The translations under genes were made by a program, and so were the position numbers. DNA of 64,000 nt. It comes from Treponema succinifaciens DSM 2489 (lineage in GTDB: Bacteria > Spirochaetota > Spirochaetia > Treponematales > Treponemataceae). Within the stretch, counting starts at the first letter, position 1. Each line of letters begins with the position of its first letter. The stretch spans positions 1,566,501 to 1,630,500 of the forward strand of contig NC_015385.1 of NCBI RefSeq assembly GCF_000195275.1, read 5' to 3'. The notes beneath the pieces were generated by a model. The model was not told where the DNA came from. It did not search any database and saw only the letters and a list, made by a program, of their open reading frames with translations. This document shows, in pieces, positions 34,788 to 43,620 of the stretch.

Positions 34788-37772
34788 TTATAGTGAAATC
34801 TTTATTATTTTTCCACTTATTTTTTTAATTTTATCAGAAATCATGTCTTTTCCGCAGATTGCGACTTTTTTTCCGCAGAACACAGCGTTTTTGTAACAGC
34901 AGACTGACTTTTCAATATCACTTTTTTTTAGGCTCAGCAGATTTTTTATTCTGATTTTATCAAGGGAAAGGGAAATTCCATAAAGACATCGCATAAGCCC
35001 AGTTCCGCCTCTCATTGCCGGCGTGTACGGCTCGATTTCATCTGAATAAACTCCGGCAATCGCTTTTTTTATATCATCAAAAGAAAATTCATCTTTTTCA
35101 AGAAGCGGAAGCTTTTCTTCAAAATATCCAAGCGAATCAAAAGGCTTTGGATCGCGATATGTGGCAAAGCAAGTTGTGCCGCTTGAGCTTTGAACAGAAA
35201 GGAAAACACCGTAAGCTCCTCCGCTAGTTCTAATCTGCTTCCATAAGTCGGAAGTTTCAAGCAGATGTGAAAAAACTGTGTCCGCCATGATTTCTTTTTC
35301 TTTTTCACCAGAACTTTTTACAGCGGCAGAAGCAAAGCCTATGTTCCCCGGCACAACAAAAACTTCATCCACGCAAGGATTTTTTTCGCAGTAAATTTTT
35401 CCTGCAATCTCTGTCTGCTTAAAAAATTCCTTGTCAGAAACTTTCTTCTTCGGCTTTGGAAATTCAAGGCAAAGATTTTTTACAAGAAAAGCAAATCCTT
35501 TTTTGGCCGCAGCAATTCCTGAGATTCCGGCTGTTACATGAAAAAGGGAGCCGCTTGAGATTATTTTTTTATAAATCGATTCAAGCTTTTCAGAAATTTC
35601 AGAAAGCTTCATTTTTTTTATTTCATTTATCGCAAAGACAGAAGTAAGTCCGTCCTTAATTTCTTGAACAGCGCACGAACGGTTTAAAAGCCTGCAAGAT
35701 CTAAGCATTGCAAAATAATGTCCGCCGGGAACAACAGACGCATTTAAACTGGAGCACAAGCCGTTTACAATTGTCTTGAGTCTTGGCTTGTCTAAAAAAT
35801 CAATTGAAGAAATAATTTCACTTGCAAAGTCAAAGGCTTGCGCGGATTTTTCTTCTATAAATTTAAAATGAATCACAAGCCACTCGCGGCCAATTATAAG
35901 AGGATTTTCTTCAGCAAGTTTTTTGGAATATTCTGGAACTTTTGCGCTTCGTATATAAGCTCCAAAATCACCCATAATTCTGTCAGAATACGAGATTGTT
36001 TCTTCCCAAGACCTTTTTTTTGTTCCAAGTCCTGAAATGCAGCTGGAAAGCAAAGGAAGAAATTTGTAGTCCGCAGGATCAAGCCGGTCAACAGGAAAAG
36101 AAACAGAAGCATAGACAATTCCATTGCAGGCTTCCTGATTTACGTAGAAAGGAATTTTTTCACACAAAGTTTTGCGTGTTTCAATTTTTTCAGCAGGATT
36201 TTCAAGTTCTTCAATATTAACAGCAGGAATCAAATTTTCATTTTCTGAGCCAGCTTGAAATGCGTGAAGTTTTTCAAGTGAAAGAAAAACGTTCCTTTTC
36301 CCGATTTTTTTATAAAGGCAAGATGCAAGTTTTTTTTCTTTTTCGGCTCTGTCAAGGCTCCATTTTTCTGACGGTGAAACTGTTACTAAAGTTTTATTTT
36401 TATTTTCAACAAAGAACTTTCTTATAAGATTTTTTAGATATTCCGGCTCATCTTTTATTTTTTTCTTTATCTGTTCAAATGATTCAATAAAAGCAAGCGC
36501 ATCTTTCGGATTTGCTCCATAAGTCCAGGAACGCAAAACACGCTTAAGAAGAACAAGCGAATACGGTCCATGAGATGGAGACCTTTTCACTTCCCTTATT
36601 GAAAAATCAAAGCTCATAAAACTGCGCTCAATGTCTTCTTCTTTTATTCCATTTTTAACAATAGACTTCATAGCGTCACCAATGCAATCCTGAAATTCCT
36701 GCGCCTGCTCAGGCTTAAGCCCGTTCACGCCGATTGCTATGGAAAAAAATCTTGAGCTTATGCTGCATCCAGTTTGCGGCGCAATATCACAGCCTTTAAA
36801 TTTGTTCAGCAAAAGTTTTATCACTGGTGCAGAATCGTTTCCCAAAAGAAGCTCGGACAAAAAGCTTATTTCCATTGGCAGTGAAAAAAGATTTTCATTT
36901 TCCGCGGAATCTCCGATTTTCCAAACTAAAGCCGTTGTATTTTTTGAATTCTCTGCAGGACCAAAAGCGTCAATCCGCTTCTTCATTTTTACACAAGAAT
37001 TTTCAGAAGCAAATGAATATTTTTCGCCGGGAGATTTTATGCTTTTTATTACATTTTCATCAAGAAAATCAAGCTGATCTTCTGTCGGAATGTTTCCATA
37101 TAAAAAAACAAGGCAGTTTGCCGCGCAGTAATATTTTTTATGAAACTCTCTAAACCGCTCGTAAGACAAAGTTGGAATTTCCAAAGGGTCTCCGCCGGAA
37201 TCTTTTTCGTATCCAGTGCCAAGAACAGAAGCATTTAAAACCGCGTCAGTCGCAACAGAATTAAAAGACGAATAGTTCCCCTTCATCTCGTTAAAGACAA
37301 CTCCCTGAATTACAGAATTTCCGTTTTGGTCGGTTTCGATTCTCCAGCCTTCCTGCAAAAAAGTTTCAACATTTAAAATCGGAAAAAAAACAGCATCCGC
37401 ATAGACAGACATCAAATTAAAATAATCAGTCTTTATAAGAGAGCTTGCCGGAAAAACAGTTCTGTCTTTTGCAGTGTAGGCGTTAAGGTAAGTGTTTATA
37501 CTTTGGTTTCTAAGCTGAAGAAACGGATCTTTTATCGGGAATTTTTTTGAGCCACACAAAACACTGTGCTCAATAATATGCGCAACTCCAGTGCTGTCTT
37601 TGCAAGGAGTTCTAAAGGCGAATGCAAAAAGATTTTCTTCATCGTTGTTCAGAATGTGAAAAACTTCCAAGCCGGATTTTTTATGCCGCAAGAAAATTCC
37701 TTCTGAATCGTAATATGGAATTTTAAATACATCCAGAACTTCAAAGCCTTTGTAAACATCATCTTTTTTCAT
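34788..37772 (-). CDS. M16C metalloprotease, PreP-like
   Basis: The 994-residue protein has the inverted zinc motif HIIEH at residues 65-69 and the third ligand region downstream with EMKGNYSS. The order is the two-half clam-shell of presequence-protease-type M16C peptidases, with a second, inactive half. Such enzymes degrade peptides of up to about 65 residues; in treponemes they may act on imported or signal peptides. No signal peptide is visible, so it is likely cytoplasmic. Its ATG overlaps the stop of the FliG-like gene by four bases (ATGA). Confidence 0.9.
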   Translation of the reverse strand: MKKDDVYKGFEVLDVFKIPYYDSEGIFLRHKKSGLEVFHILNNDEENLFAFAFRTPCKDSTGVAHIIEHSVLCGSKKFPIKDPFLQLRNQSINTYLNAYTAKDRTVFPASSLIKTDYFNLMSVYADAVFFPILNVETFLQEGWRIETDQNGNSVIQGVVFNEMKGNYSSFNSVATDAVLNASVLGTGYEKDSGGDPLEIPTLSYERFREFHKKYYCAANCLVFLYGNIPTEDQLDFLDENVIKSIKSPGEKYSFASENSCVKMKKRIDAFGPAENSKNTTALVWKIGDSAENENLFSLPMEISFLSELLLGNDSAPVIKLLLNKFKGCDIAPQTGCSISSRFFSIAIGVNGLKPEQAQEFQDCIGDAMKSIVKNGIKEEDIERSFMSFDFSIREVKRSPSHGPYSLVLLKRVLRSWTYGANPKDALAFIESFEQIKKKIKDEPEYLKNLIRKFFVENKNKTLVTVSPSEKWSLDRAEKEKKLASCLYKKIGKRNVFLSLEKLHAFQAGSENENLIPAVNIEELENPAEKIETRKTLCEKIPFYVNQEACNGIVYASVSFPVDRLDPADYKFLPLLSSCISGLGTKKRSWEETISYSDRIMGDFGAYIRSAKVPEYSKKLAEENPLIIGREWLVIHFKFIEEKSAQAFDFASEIISSIDFLDKPRLKTIVNGLCSSLNASVVPGGHYFAMLRSCRLLNRSCAVQEIKDGLTSVFAINEIKKMKLSEISEKLESIYKKIISSGSLFHVTAGISGIAAAKKGFAFLVKNLCLEFPKPKKKVSDKEFFKQTEIAGKIYCEKNPCVDEVFVVPGNIGFASAAVKSSGEKEKEIMADTVFSHLLETSDLWKQIRTSGGAYGVFLSVQSSSGTTCFATYRDPKPFDSLGYFEEKLPLLEKDEFSFDDIKKAIAGVYSDEIEPYTPAMRGGTGLMRCLYGISLSLDKIRIKNLLSLKKSDIEKSVCCYKNAVFCGKKVAICGKDMISDKIKKISGKIIKISL

Positions 37773-39043
37773 ACATAAACCTCGCCTTCATCTCTTCCTG
37801 AAACACGCAAATCTCCGTTTTCCCAAGCGCGCCTAAGAACGGAATAAAACGATGAAGTCATTTTTTCACTGTCGGATTTTGTCAAATGATGAATCATGCT
37901 TTCTTCATCAAGAATAACGCGTCTTCTGTTCTTGGAAACATTCGAAAGAATTTTTTCTCTAAACGCATCATTTTTTCCATAAATCAAAACTGCAATGTCG
38001 CGGTCTTCCATGTCATGCAGATAATTCTGAATAAACCTGTCGTCCGAGCCGATAACATCTTCTTCTGTAAAAAGCCGTTTGCGCAAGTCCTCGCCAAGTT
38101 CCGGGTCCTGCTCGCTCAATGTATTGATAATTGAATTTTCCACGGAAGGATTCATTCGTTTTAAAATCTGGGCAAGAACTCCGCGTCCATCCATGTTCTG
38201 TGAATTTTCCGTGTTCTGGGTAAGAAGCTTTTCGTGCAGGCTCCTGTCAATTTCCGCAAGGACCTCAGGAGCAACCGGCTTCATTTTTGCAAGACGCAGG
38301 ACAATCTTTTTTTTATCATCAACGTCCATTAAGTTTATGACTTTTGCGGCTTTTTTAGGCTCAATCTGCGAAAGAACAAGCGACTTTACAGCATCAGATT
38401 CTCCGTCAATCAAAACTTTTATCCGTTCAGCATTCGCATCCGAAAGATAATCAAAAGGTTTTCCGTCCGGATACTTTACAGATTTTTTGAGCATATCCTC
38501 TGCTTTTTCAGAACCGTAAGCCTTGGTCAAAATATTCCGCGCAGTTTCAAGTCCGCCTTCTTCCCTCGCCTTTTCAACAAGAGATTCAAATTCCTCAAGG
38601 ATCGAAGCTGACTCTTCCGGCGTGATTTTTTGAATTGAAGCGATTTCTGGAATTATTTTTTCTGTCTGCTCTTCTGTCAAATGCGGAAGAATTTTTGCAG
38701 CCTCGTCAATTCCGACTATCACAAGAAATTTTGCAACTCTTCTATATATACTGTCTTTTTCTGTTGAAGAAGCTGGAATCTTTACAAGCCCACCGCTCGT
38801 AAGATTTTTTGCCGCGTTTTTCACATCGTCTGAAGTCGCTGATTTTTTCTTTTCAAACCAAGTTCCAGTTTTTGCCGCAATTTTTGCCTGCTCGATGTTT
38901 TGCCTTTCCGCATTCTCTTTGTTCTGCTTTTCAATTCGGTCTATCGCTGAATTTACATTTTCAAAAACCGGCTTATGGACAAGTTTTTTATTCTGACCGG
39001 CTCCAGCTGAATAAGCGTTAAGCCTGTAATCTTCTAAATTCAT
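37769..39043 (-). CDS. FliG paralogue (flagellar motor switch-like)
   Basis: The 424-residue protein has an N-terminal charged extension (1-100), then FliG middle and C-terminal domains. RRVAKFLVIVGIDEAAKILP opens the family region. HDMEDRDIAVLIYGKNDAFREKI and VLRRAWENGDLRVSGRDEGE are the torque-helix and end parts. The EHPQ motif of true FliG is replaced by GESD, so this is probably the second spirochaetal FliG (FliG1 type), which may adapt the switch. It leads an operon with the M16C protease. The promoter places the -10 box six bases before the ATG. Confidence 0.85.
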   Translation of the reverse strand: MNLEDYRLNAYSAGAGQNKKLVHKPVFENVNSAIDRIEKQNKENAERQNIEQAKIAAKTGTWFEKKKSATSDDVKNAAKNLTSGGLVKIPASSTEKDSIYRRVAKFLVIVGIDEAAKILPHLTEEQTEKIIPEIASIQKITPEESASILEEFESLVEKAREEGGLETARNILTKAYGSEKAEDMLKKSVKYPDGKPFDYLSDANAERIKVLIDGESDAVKSLVLSQIEPKKAAKVINLMDVDDKKKIVLRLAKMKPVAPEVLAEIDRSLHEKLLTQNTENSQNMDGRGVLAQILKRMNPSVENSIINTLSEQDPELGEDLRKRLFTEEDVIGSDDRFIQNYLHDMEDRDIAVLIYGKNDAFREKILSNVSKNRRRVILDEESMIHHLTKSDSEKMTSSFYSVLRRAWENGDLRVSGRDEGEVYV

Positions 39044-39049
39044 AGAAAC

Positions 39050-39078
39050 ATTTTAATTTATGATATGATTTTTTTCAA
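39050..39078 (-). promoter_or_regulatory. promoter of the FliG-like gene, near-leaderless
   Basis: On the minus strand TTGAAA (39073-39078), 17 bp, TAAAAT (39050-39055), then six bases and the ATG. No Shine-Dalgarno is present. Confidence 0.65.
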
Positions 39079-39195
39079 TTTGAATGTAATATTTTTTTCT
39101 GAAAACTATGTAACTCTTTGCAAAATTTGTTTATTATTTTAGTAAAGAAATTTTTAGCATAGAAAACTTCAAAAATCAGGAGGTTTTAGTTTAAT

Positions 39196-40683
39196 ATGAA
39201 AAACTTAGTAAAAAAAATTGCGTATATAGCCGGAGCCGCAGTAATGGCAGCCGGAATATTTTCGCTTTCATGCAAAGTAAACAAAGGCTCTGCAAACGTC
39301 GCTTTTGCAGAAACTCCAGCCGCGCAAATTCCGCAGGACTCATTGGCAGTCACTCAGGCTTTACAGGACTCGTTCCGCTCAATAACTTCCCAAGTGCTTC
39401 CAGCCGTTGTAGAAGTTGATGTAAAGGAAACAACAAAAGTAAAAACATTTTCTCCATTTAAAGACCTTCCATTTTTCTTTGGAATTCCACGCGATGAAGA
39501 AGAAGGAGACGGAACAAAAGAACTTGAGCAGTCTGCGCTTGGTTCCGGCGTAATTGTAAGAAGAACAGGCAACACAGTCTATGTTCTTACAAACAACCAC
39601 GTTGTAGGAAACGCGACTTCAATAAAAATCAAACTTAACGATGAGCGTGAATTTGAAGGAAAACTCGTCGGAAAAGATGAGCGCATGGACATTGCTCTTG
39701 TTTCATTTGAAAGCAGCGACAAGTCAATTGCAATTGCAAAGCTCGGAGACAGCAACACAATTCATCAGGGAGACATCGTTCTTGCACTTGGAAGTCCTCT
39801 TGGATATTTTGCTTCTGTAACACAGGGAATTGTAAGCGCGACAGGCAGAAGTGGAGGACAAATCGGCTCAATCAGCGACTTTATCCAGACTGACGCGGCA
39901 ATCAACCAGGGAAACTCAGGAGGTCCTCTTGTAAATATTCAGGGAGAAGTAATCGGGATAAACACTTGGATTGCTTCAAATTCCGGTGGCTCTCAGGGGC
40001 TTGGATTTTCAATTCCAATAAACAACATCAAGGAATCAATAAACCAGTTCATTGACAAAGGAAAAATAACTTACGGATGGGTTGGAATCAGTCTCGTTGA
40101 AATTACAGATGAGTACAAAGAGCAGCTCGGAATAGACAAAAAACAGCAGGGTGCGCTTGCAAGTCAGGTATTCCTCGACGGCCCTGCGTATAAAGGCGGA
40201 ATTCTTCCGGGCGACTTTATAATCGGACTGAACGGACATGACATAAAATCCGTAGACCAGCTTATCCGCGAAATAGGAGGCATTCCGGCAGGAAAAACAA
40301 CAACTGTAAAAGTTCTGCGCGGAAAAACAACAAAGGAAATTTTTGTAAAAATTGACGAGCGCAACGAAGAAGTTACTGCAAACGACACAAAGCTCTGGCC
40401 AGGATTTGTAGCATCTCCGCTTACTCCAGATTTACGAAAGCGGCTTAACATTGAAAAAGAAAAAGTTGAAGGCGTTGTAGTTGCAAGAGTATTTGAAAAA
40501 TCTCCTGCCGCAGCATTGAGACTTCAGGAAGGCGACATTATCTGCGCTGTAAACGACAAGAAAGTTTCAAATCTTGAAGAATTCTATGCGGCTTTGGACA
40601 CCAATTCAAAGAAAGAAATATGGTACGATGTATACAGCAATGGACACGTTGTAACAACAGCAAGATACAAAATCGGAAAGTAA
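39196..40683 (+). CDS. HtrA/DegP-family serine protease, lipoprotein-like
   Basis: The 495-residue protein starts behind TCAGGAGG. A signal segment ends in FSLSC (Cys26), which may be a lipobox. The trypsin-like domain has the triad His135 (TNNHVVG), Asp165 (DIALVS) and Ser241 (GNSGGPL). Two PDZ domains follow (about 295-380 and 400-490). The family controls protein quality in the periplasm. Between residues 80 and 112 is a family-typical loop with an acidic run. It is monocistronic and followed by a hairpin terminator. Confidence 0.93.
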   Translation: MKNLVKKIAYIAGAAVMAAGIFSLSCKVNKGSANVAFAETPAAQIPQDSLAVTQALQDSFRSITSQVLPAVVEVDVKETTKVKTFSPFKDLPFFFGIPRDEEEGDGTKELEQSALGSGVIVRRTGNTVYVLTNNHVVGNATSIKIKLNDEREFEGKLVGKDERMDIALVSFESSDKSIAIAKLGDSNTIHQGDIVLALGSPLGYFASVTQGIVSATGRSGGQIGSISDFIQTDAAINQGNSGGPLVNIQGEVIGINTWIASNSGGSQGLGFSIPINNIKESINQFIDKGKITYGWVGISLVEITDEYKEQLGIDKKQQGALASQVFLDGPAYKGGILPGDFIIGLNGHDIKSVDQLIREIGGIPAGKTTTVKVLRGKTTKEIFVKIDERNEEVTANDTKLWPGFVASPLTPDLRKRLNIEKEKVEGVVVARVFEKSPAAALRLQEGDIICAVNDKKVSNLEEFYAALDTNSKKEIWYDVYSNGHVVTTARYKIGK

Positions 40684-40714
40684 AGAAAAAAATTCTTCTT
40701 GCTTAAAAATGCAT

Positions 40715-40748
40715 AAAAATGCCACGCCACTTGACGCGGCATTTTTTG
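40715..40748 (+). terminator. terminator of the htrA-like gene
   Basis: AAAAATGCC (40715-40723) pairs with GGCATTTTT (40738-40746), and a T-run follows. The loop also holds a short GCG pairing. Confidence 0.8.
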
Positions 40749-40829
40749 TTTGTATAAAAAACAATTTTCTGAAAAAATTATCTTTTTTTTTTAGAAATAA
40801 ATGTAACCAAAACAAGTGATTTATGTTGT

Positions 40830-40910
40830 TATTATTGAAAGACAAGAGACCTCCTTTCTTCATAAGAACTCCTTTTTCAAGCTCCAGCGGGTGCTGGGGC
40901 TTGTTTTTTT
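40830..40910 (+). ncRNA. possible small RNA ending in a strong terminator
   Basis: An 11-bp stem, CAAGCTCCAGC (40878-40888) against GCTGGGGCTTG (40893-40903) with loop GGGT and a T8 run, ends here with no gene before it. A -10-like TATTAT is at 40830-40835, but no good -35 is seen. The proposed RNA has two anti-Shine-Dalgarno-like stretches, CCTCCTTTC and CTCCTTTTT. The mntP promoter lies downstream, so this is not its leader. Confidence 0.4.
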
Positions 40911-40936
40911 ACAGAGCGTTGCAAGATTAAATTACC

Positions 40937-40965
40937 TTTACACAACTTTTCTTCACAAATATAAT
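40937..40965 (+). promoter_or_regulatory. promoter of mntP, near-leaderless
   Basis: TTTACA (40937-40942), 17 bp, TATAAT (40960-40965), then seven bases to the ATG. There is no Shine-Dalgarno. Confidence 0.7.
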
Positions 40966-40972
40966 ATCCGCC

Positions 40973-41545
40973 ATGTCTGTACTGGAATTGTTTATTTTGG
41001 CTGTAGGATTAAGCATGGACGCATTTGCAGTTTCAATTTGCAAGGGACTGGCTGCTGCGAAGAAAGTTTCTATCAAGGAAATGTGCATTGCAGGCGTCTG
41101 GTTCGGCGGATTTCAGGCTTTGATGCCATTTTTAGGCTGGATTCTAGGCTCAAGATTTAAATATTATATAGAAAACTTTGACCATTGGATTGCATTTCTT
41201 CTTTTAGTTGCAATTGGCGCAAATATGCTCCGGGAAGCTTTTTCTGATGAATGTGAAAAAGTTGACAATTCATTTGCCTTAAAAACAATGTTTGTAATGG
41301 CGGTCGCCACAAGCATAGACGCGCTTGCAGTCGGAATAACATTCGGACTTTTACTTGACAGTTGGAAAGAAATAATCCTTGCAAGCCTTTTTATCTGCTC
41401 AATAACATTCTGCTTTTCCGCAGCTGGAGTAAAAATCGGAAGCGTATTCGGAAATAAGTACGAAAAAAAGGCAGAAATTGCAGGCGGAATAATTTTAATC
41501 TTAATCGGAATAAAAATACTTTTAAATCATCTTGGAATTTTATAG
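40973..41545 (+). CDS. mntP: manganese efflux pump MntP family
   Basis: The 190-residue six-helix membrane protein has two internally repeated halves, each with the conserved acidic motif: LSMDAFAVSICKG near residue 16 and TSIDALAVGITFG near 115. MntP exports Mn(II). No yybP-ykoY manganese riboswitch is recognisable before it; the upstream region instead holds a terminator and a promoter. It is monocistronic and convergent with the next gene. Confidence 0.92.
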   Translation: MSVLELFILAVGLSMDAFAVSICKGLAAAKKVSIKEMCIAGVWFGGFQALMPFLGWILGSRFKYYIENFDHWIAFLLLVAIGANMLREAFSDECEKVDNSFALKTMFVMAVATSIDALAVGITFGLLLDSWKEIILASLFICSITFCFSAAGVKIGSVFGNKYEKKAEIAGGIILILIGIKILLNHLGIL

Positions 41546-41557
41546 TTCAATATTGCA

Positions 41558-42577
41558 TTAAAGAATTTTATAGTCAAGACCTTCATCCGACTCAAAAATC
41601 TTTACAGAGCAACTTTCCATCGTAACATTTTCGCAAAAATCCGCAATATTCATCGCACAAGGAGAAAGCAAATCGTCCGGGTTGTAAGAAGTCTCAACAA
41701 TGCTTTCTTCATTTTCACTTGCAAGCCGACTAAAAGCTCCGTTCAGACTTACAATGTCTTTTACTGCGGAAAAAAGATGCATTTTGTTTTTTTCTTCAAA
41801 CTTTTGCTTTAAGAACAAAAGCTGAAGTTTTTCAATAGCCTTGTGTCCTGCAAGCTCCGGGTCAAAACCAGTTTCAAACGAGCAGTTACTGCAAAGTTGA
41901 AATTCCTCAAAATCAGAAAAAAATGAAGAGGCCTCTATTTTAAGCGCATTTATTACACTACAAAACCAAGGCACAGCTCTTCCCTCTGAATAAAAAGTTT
42001 TGCAGGCAAACGCCATTCCCCTGGAAAAATCAAGATCTTTGGAAGAATAAATTCCAGTTGGCTTTGGCTCGCGGTACAGTTTTTCTTCCAGCTGCGGAAA
42101 ATCAATGTGGTTCGGATAAAGCGAAACTGCAAAATCAAGGCGGCTTCTAAAGCTTTTAAAAGTGTCGCCATTTTTTATTCCCCAGTCCAGGTTAAAGCCA
42201 AAGACAAGTCCCGCTTCATTTAAAAGCCGAGCCTTCTGCGAATAAAATTTCTTGTCAAATAAAAGCGTGCCGTTCTTTTCTGTTCCGCCAAAAGGAATTT
42301 CCAAGGAGCAATATATTTCCTGAAATCCCTGCACAAGTGTTTTGTCAAGAATTTCAGGAGAAACCAAGATTGAAAGAAAAAGCTCCGGACAAAACTTTTT
42401 TATTTGGCTTATAAGGCGAAGAATTCCATTTTTATCGTACGAAAACTGCTTGTCAGAAATAGAAAGCTCAGTGATTCCTTGCCTTTGAAATTCCGGAAGA
42501 GTTTCAAATATTTTTTTTATTGAAAAGACAGAAAGAGACGTCTTAGAGTATTGCAATTCCGTGCTTCTCACATTCAT
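41558..42577 (-). CDS. unknown protein downstream of asnA
   Basis: The 339-residue soluble protein has no recognised family. It looks like an alpha/beta-barrel, with ITELSISDKQF, SILVSPEIL, GLVFGFNLDWGIKN and SLYPNHIDFPQLE. These segments resemble the core strands of radical-SAM proteins, but there is no CxxxCxxC cluster motif. A Cys pair, FQLCSNCSFETG, is near residue 230. The start ATG 42577 lies inside the end of asnA (35-bp overlap), so translational coupling is likely; a later start is possible. Confidence 0.65.
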   Translation of the reverse strand: MNVRSTELQYSKTSLSVFSIKKIFETLPEFQRQGITELSISDKQFSYDKNGILRLISQIKKFCPELFLSILVSPEILDKTLVQGFQEIYCSLEIPFGGTEKNGTLLFDKKFYSQKARLLNEAGLVFGFNLDWGIKNGDTFKSFRSRLDFAVSLYPNHIDFPQLEEKLYREPKPTGIYSSKDLDFSRGMAFACKTFYSEGRAVPWFCSVINALKIEASSFFSDFEEFQLCSNCSFETGFDPELAGHKAIEKLQLLFLKQKFEEKNKMHLFSAVKDIVSLNGAFSRLASENEESIVETSYNPDDLLSPCAMNIADFCENVTMESCSVKIFESDEGLDYKIL

Positions 42578-43580
42578 CTATCATGGAATCCGGCCAAATG
42601 CTGACCTGAGTTTCCCCGATATGGGCTTTACGTAAAAAATACATGCACAAGCGCGACTGTCCGATTCCTCCACCCATTGTCTGAACAAGAGAACCGCTCA
42701 AAAGCTTTTTATGGAAATCAAGCTCCGCACGCTCCGGGCAACCGCGTTCCTTTAGCTGGGCAACCAAAGATTCCTTTGAAACTCTTATTCCCATAGAAGA
42801 AAGTTCCATTGCCTGATTCAAAACAGGATTCCAGACCAAAAGATCGCCGTTAAGTCCTATGTGTCCGTCGCCGCTTTCTGTAATCCAGTCGTCATAATCT
42901 GGAGCGCGCCCGTCATGAATTGAACCGTCCGGAAGTTTTCCGCCGATTCCTATTACAAAAATTGCTCCGTGCTTTTTGCAGAATTCATTTTCACGCTCTT
43001 TTGGAGTAAGATTTGGATAAAGCCTGTACAAATCATCTGAATACACAAAAGTAATTTTCTGCGGAAGAATCGGAGTGATTTGTTCATATCTGTCATAGAC
43101 AAAAAATTCAGTCTGCTTAAGGACTCTGTAAATCCGCTCTACAGAATCACGCAGGAACATTACATTTCTGTCGTTTTCATCAATGTGCATTTCCCAGTCC
43201 CACTGGTCAACATAAAGCGAATGAAGATTGTCCAAAGTTTCGTCCGCGCGGATAGCGTTCATGTCTGTGTAGATTCCAAATCCGCAGCCAAGCCCAAGTT
43301 CGGAAACTTTCAGACGCTTCCATTTTGCAAGCGAATGGACAATTTCCATCTGGGCATCTTCCATGTCTTTTACAGGGAACTTTACAGGCCGCTCAACTCC
43401 GTTCAAATCGTCGTTTATTCCAGTGCCTGATTTTACAAACAAAGGCGCAGTAACCCTTGTAAGTCCAAGCTCCGTGGAAAGCGCAAGCTGAAAAAAATCC
43501 TTCAGCAAAACAATAGCTTTTTCAGTTTCCTTTACGCTAAGCAAAGGCTTGTAGTTTTCAGGAATATACAAATCAGGCAT
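42543..43580 (-). CDS. asnA: aspartate-ammonia ligase
   Basis: AsnA makes asparagine from aspartate, ammonia and ATP. The 345-residue length is standard. Visible are STELGLTRVTAPLFVKSGTG, NDDLNGVERPVKFP, the class-II-synthetase-like motifs LYVDQWDWE and HIGLNGDLLVWNPVL, and GGGIGQSRLCMYFLRKAHIG at the C-terminus. The ribosome-binding site is ACGGAGAC. The family is bacterial and distinct from AsnB. The unknown gene follows with an overlap, and galT lies upstream on the same strand. Confidence 0.96.
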   Translation of the reverse strand: MPDLYIPENYKPLLSVKETEKAIVLLKDFFQLALSTELGLTRVTAPLFVKSGTGINDDLNGVERPVKFPVKDMEDAQMEIVHSLAKWKRLKVSELGLGCGFGIYTDMNAIRADETLDNLHSLYVDQWDWEMHIDENDRNVMFLRDSVERIYRVLKQTEFFVYDRYEQITPILPQKITFVYSDDLYRLYPNLTPKERENEFCKKHGAIFVIGIGGKLPDGSIHDGRAPDYDDWITESGDGHIGLNGDLLVWNPVLNQAMELSSMGIRVSKESLVAQLKERGCPERAELDFHKKLLSGSLVQTMGGGIGQSRLCMYFLRKAHIGETQVSIWPDSMIDECEKHGIAIL

Positions 43581-43620
43581 TTTAGTCTCCGTACATGAAC
43601 TTATTTAGAATCTCCACATA

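Noticed and set aside
40750..40972. yybP-ykoY manganese riboswitch before mntP
   Set aside because: None of the conserved core is seen, and a promoter lies directly before the start.
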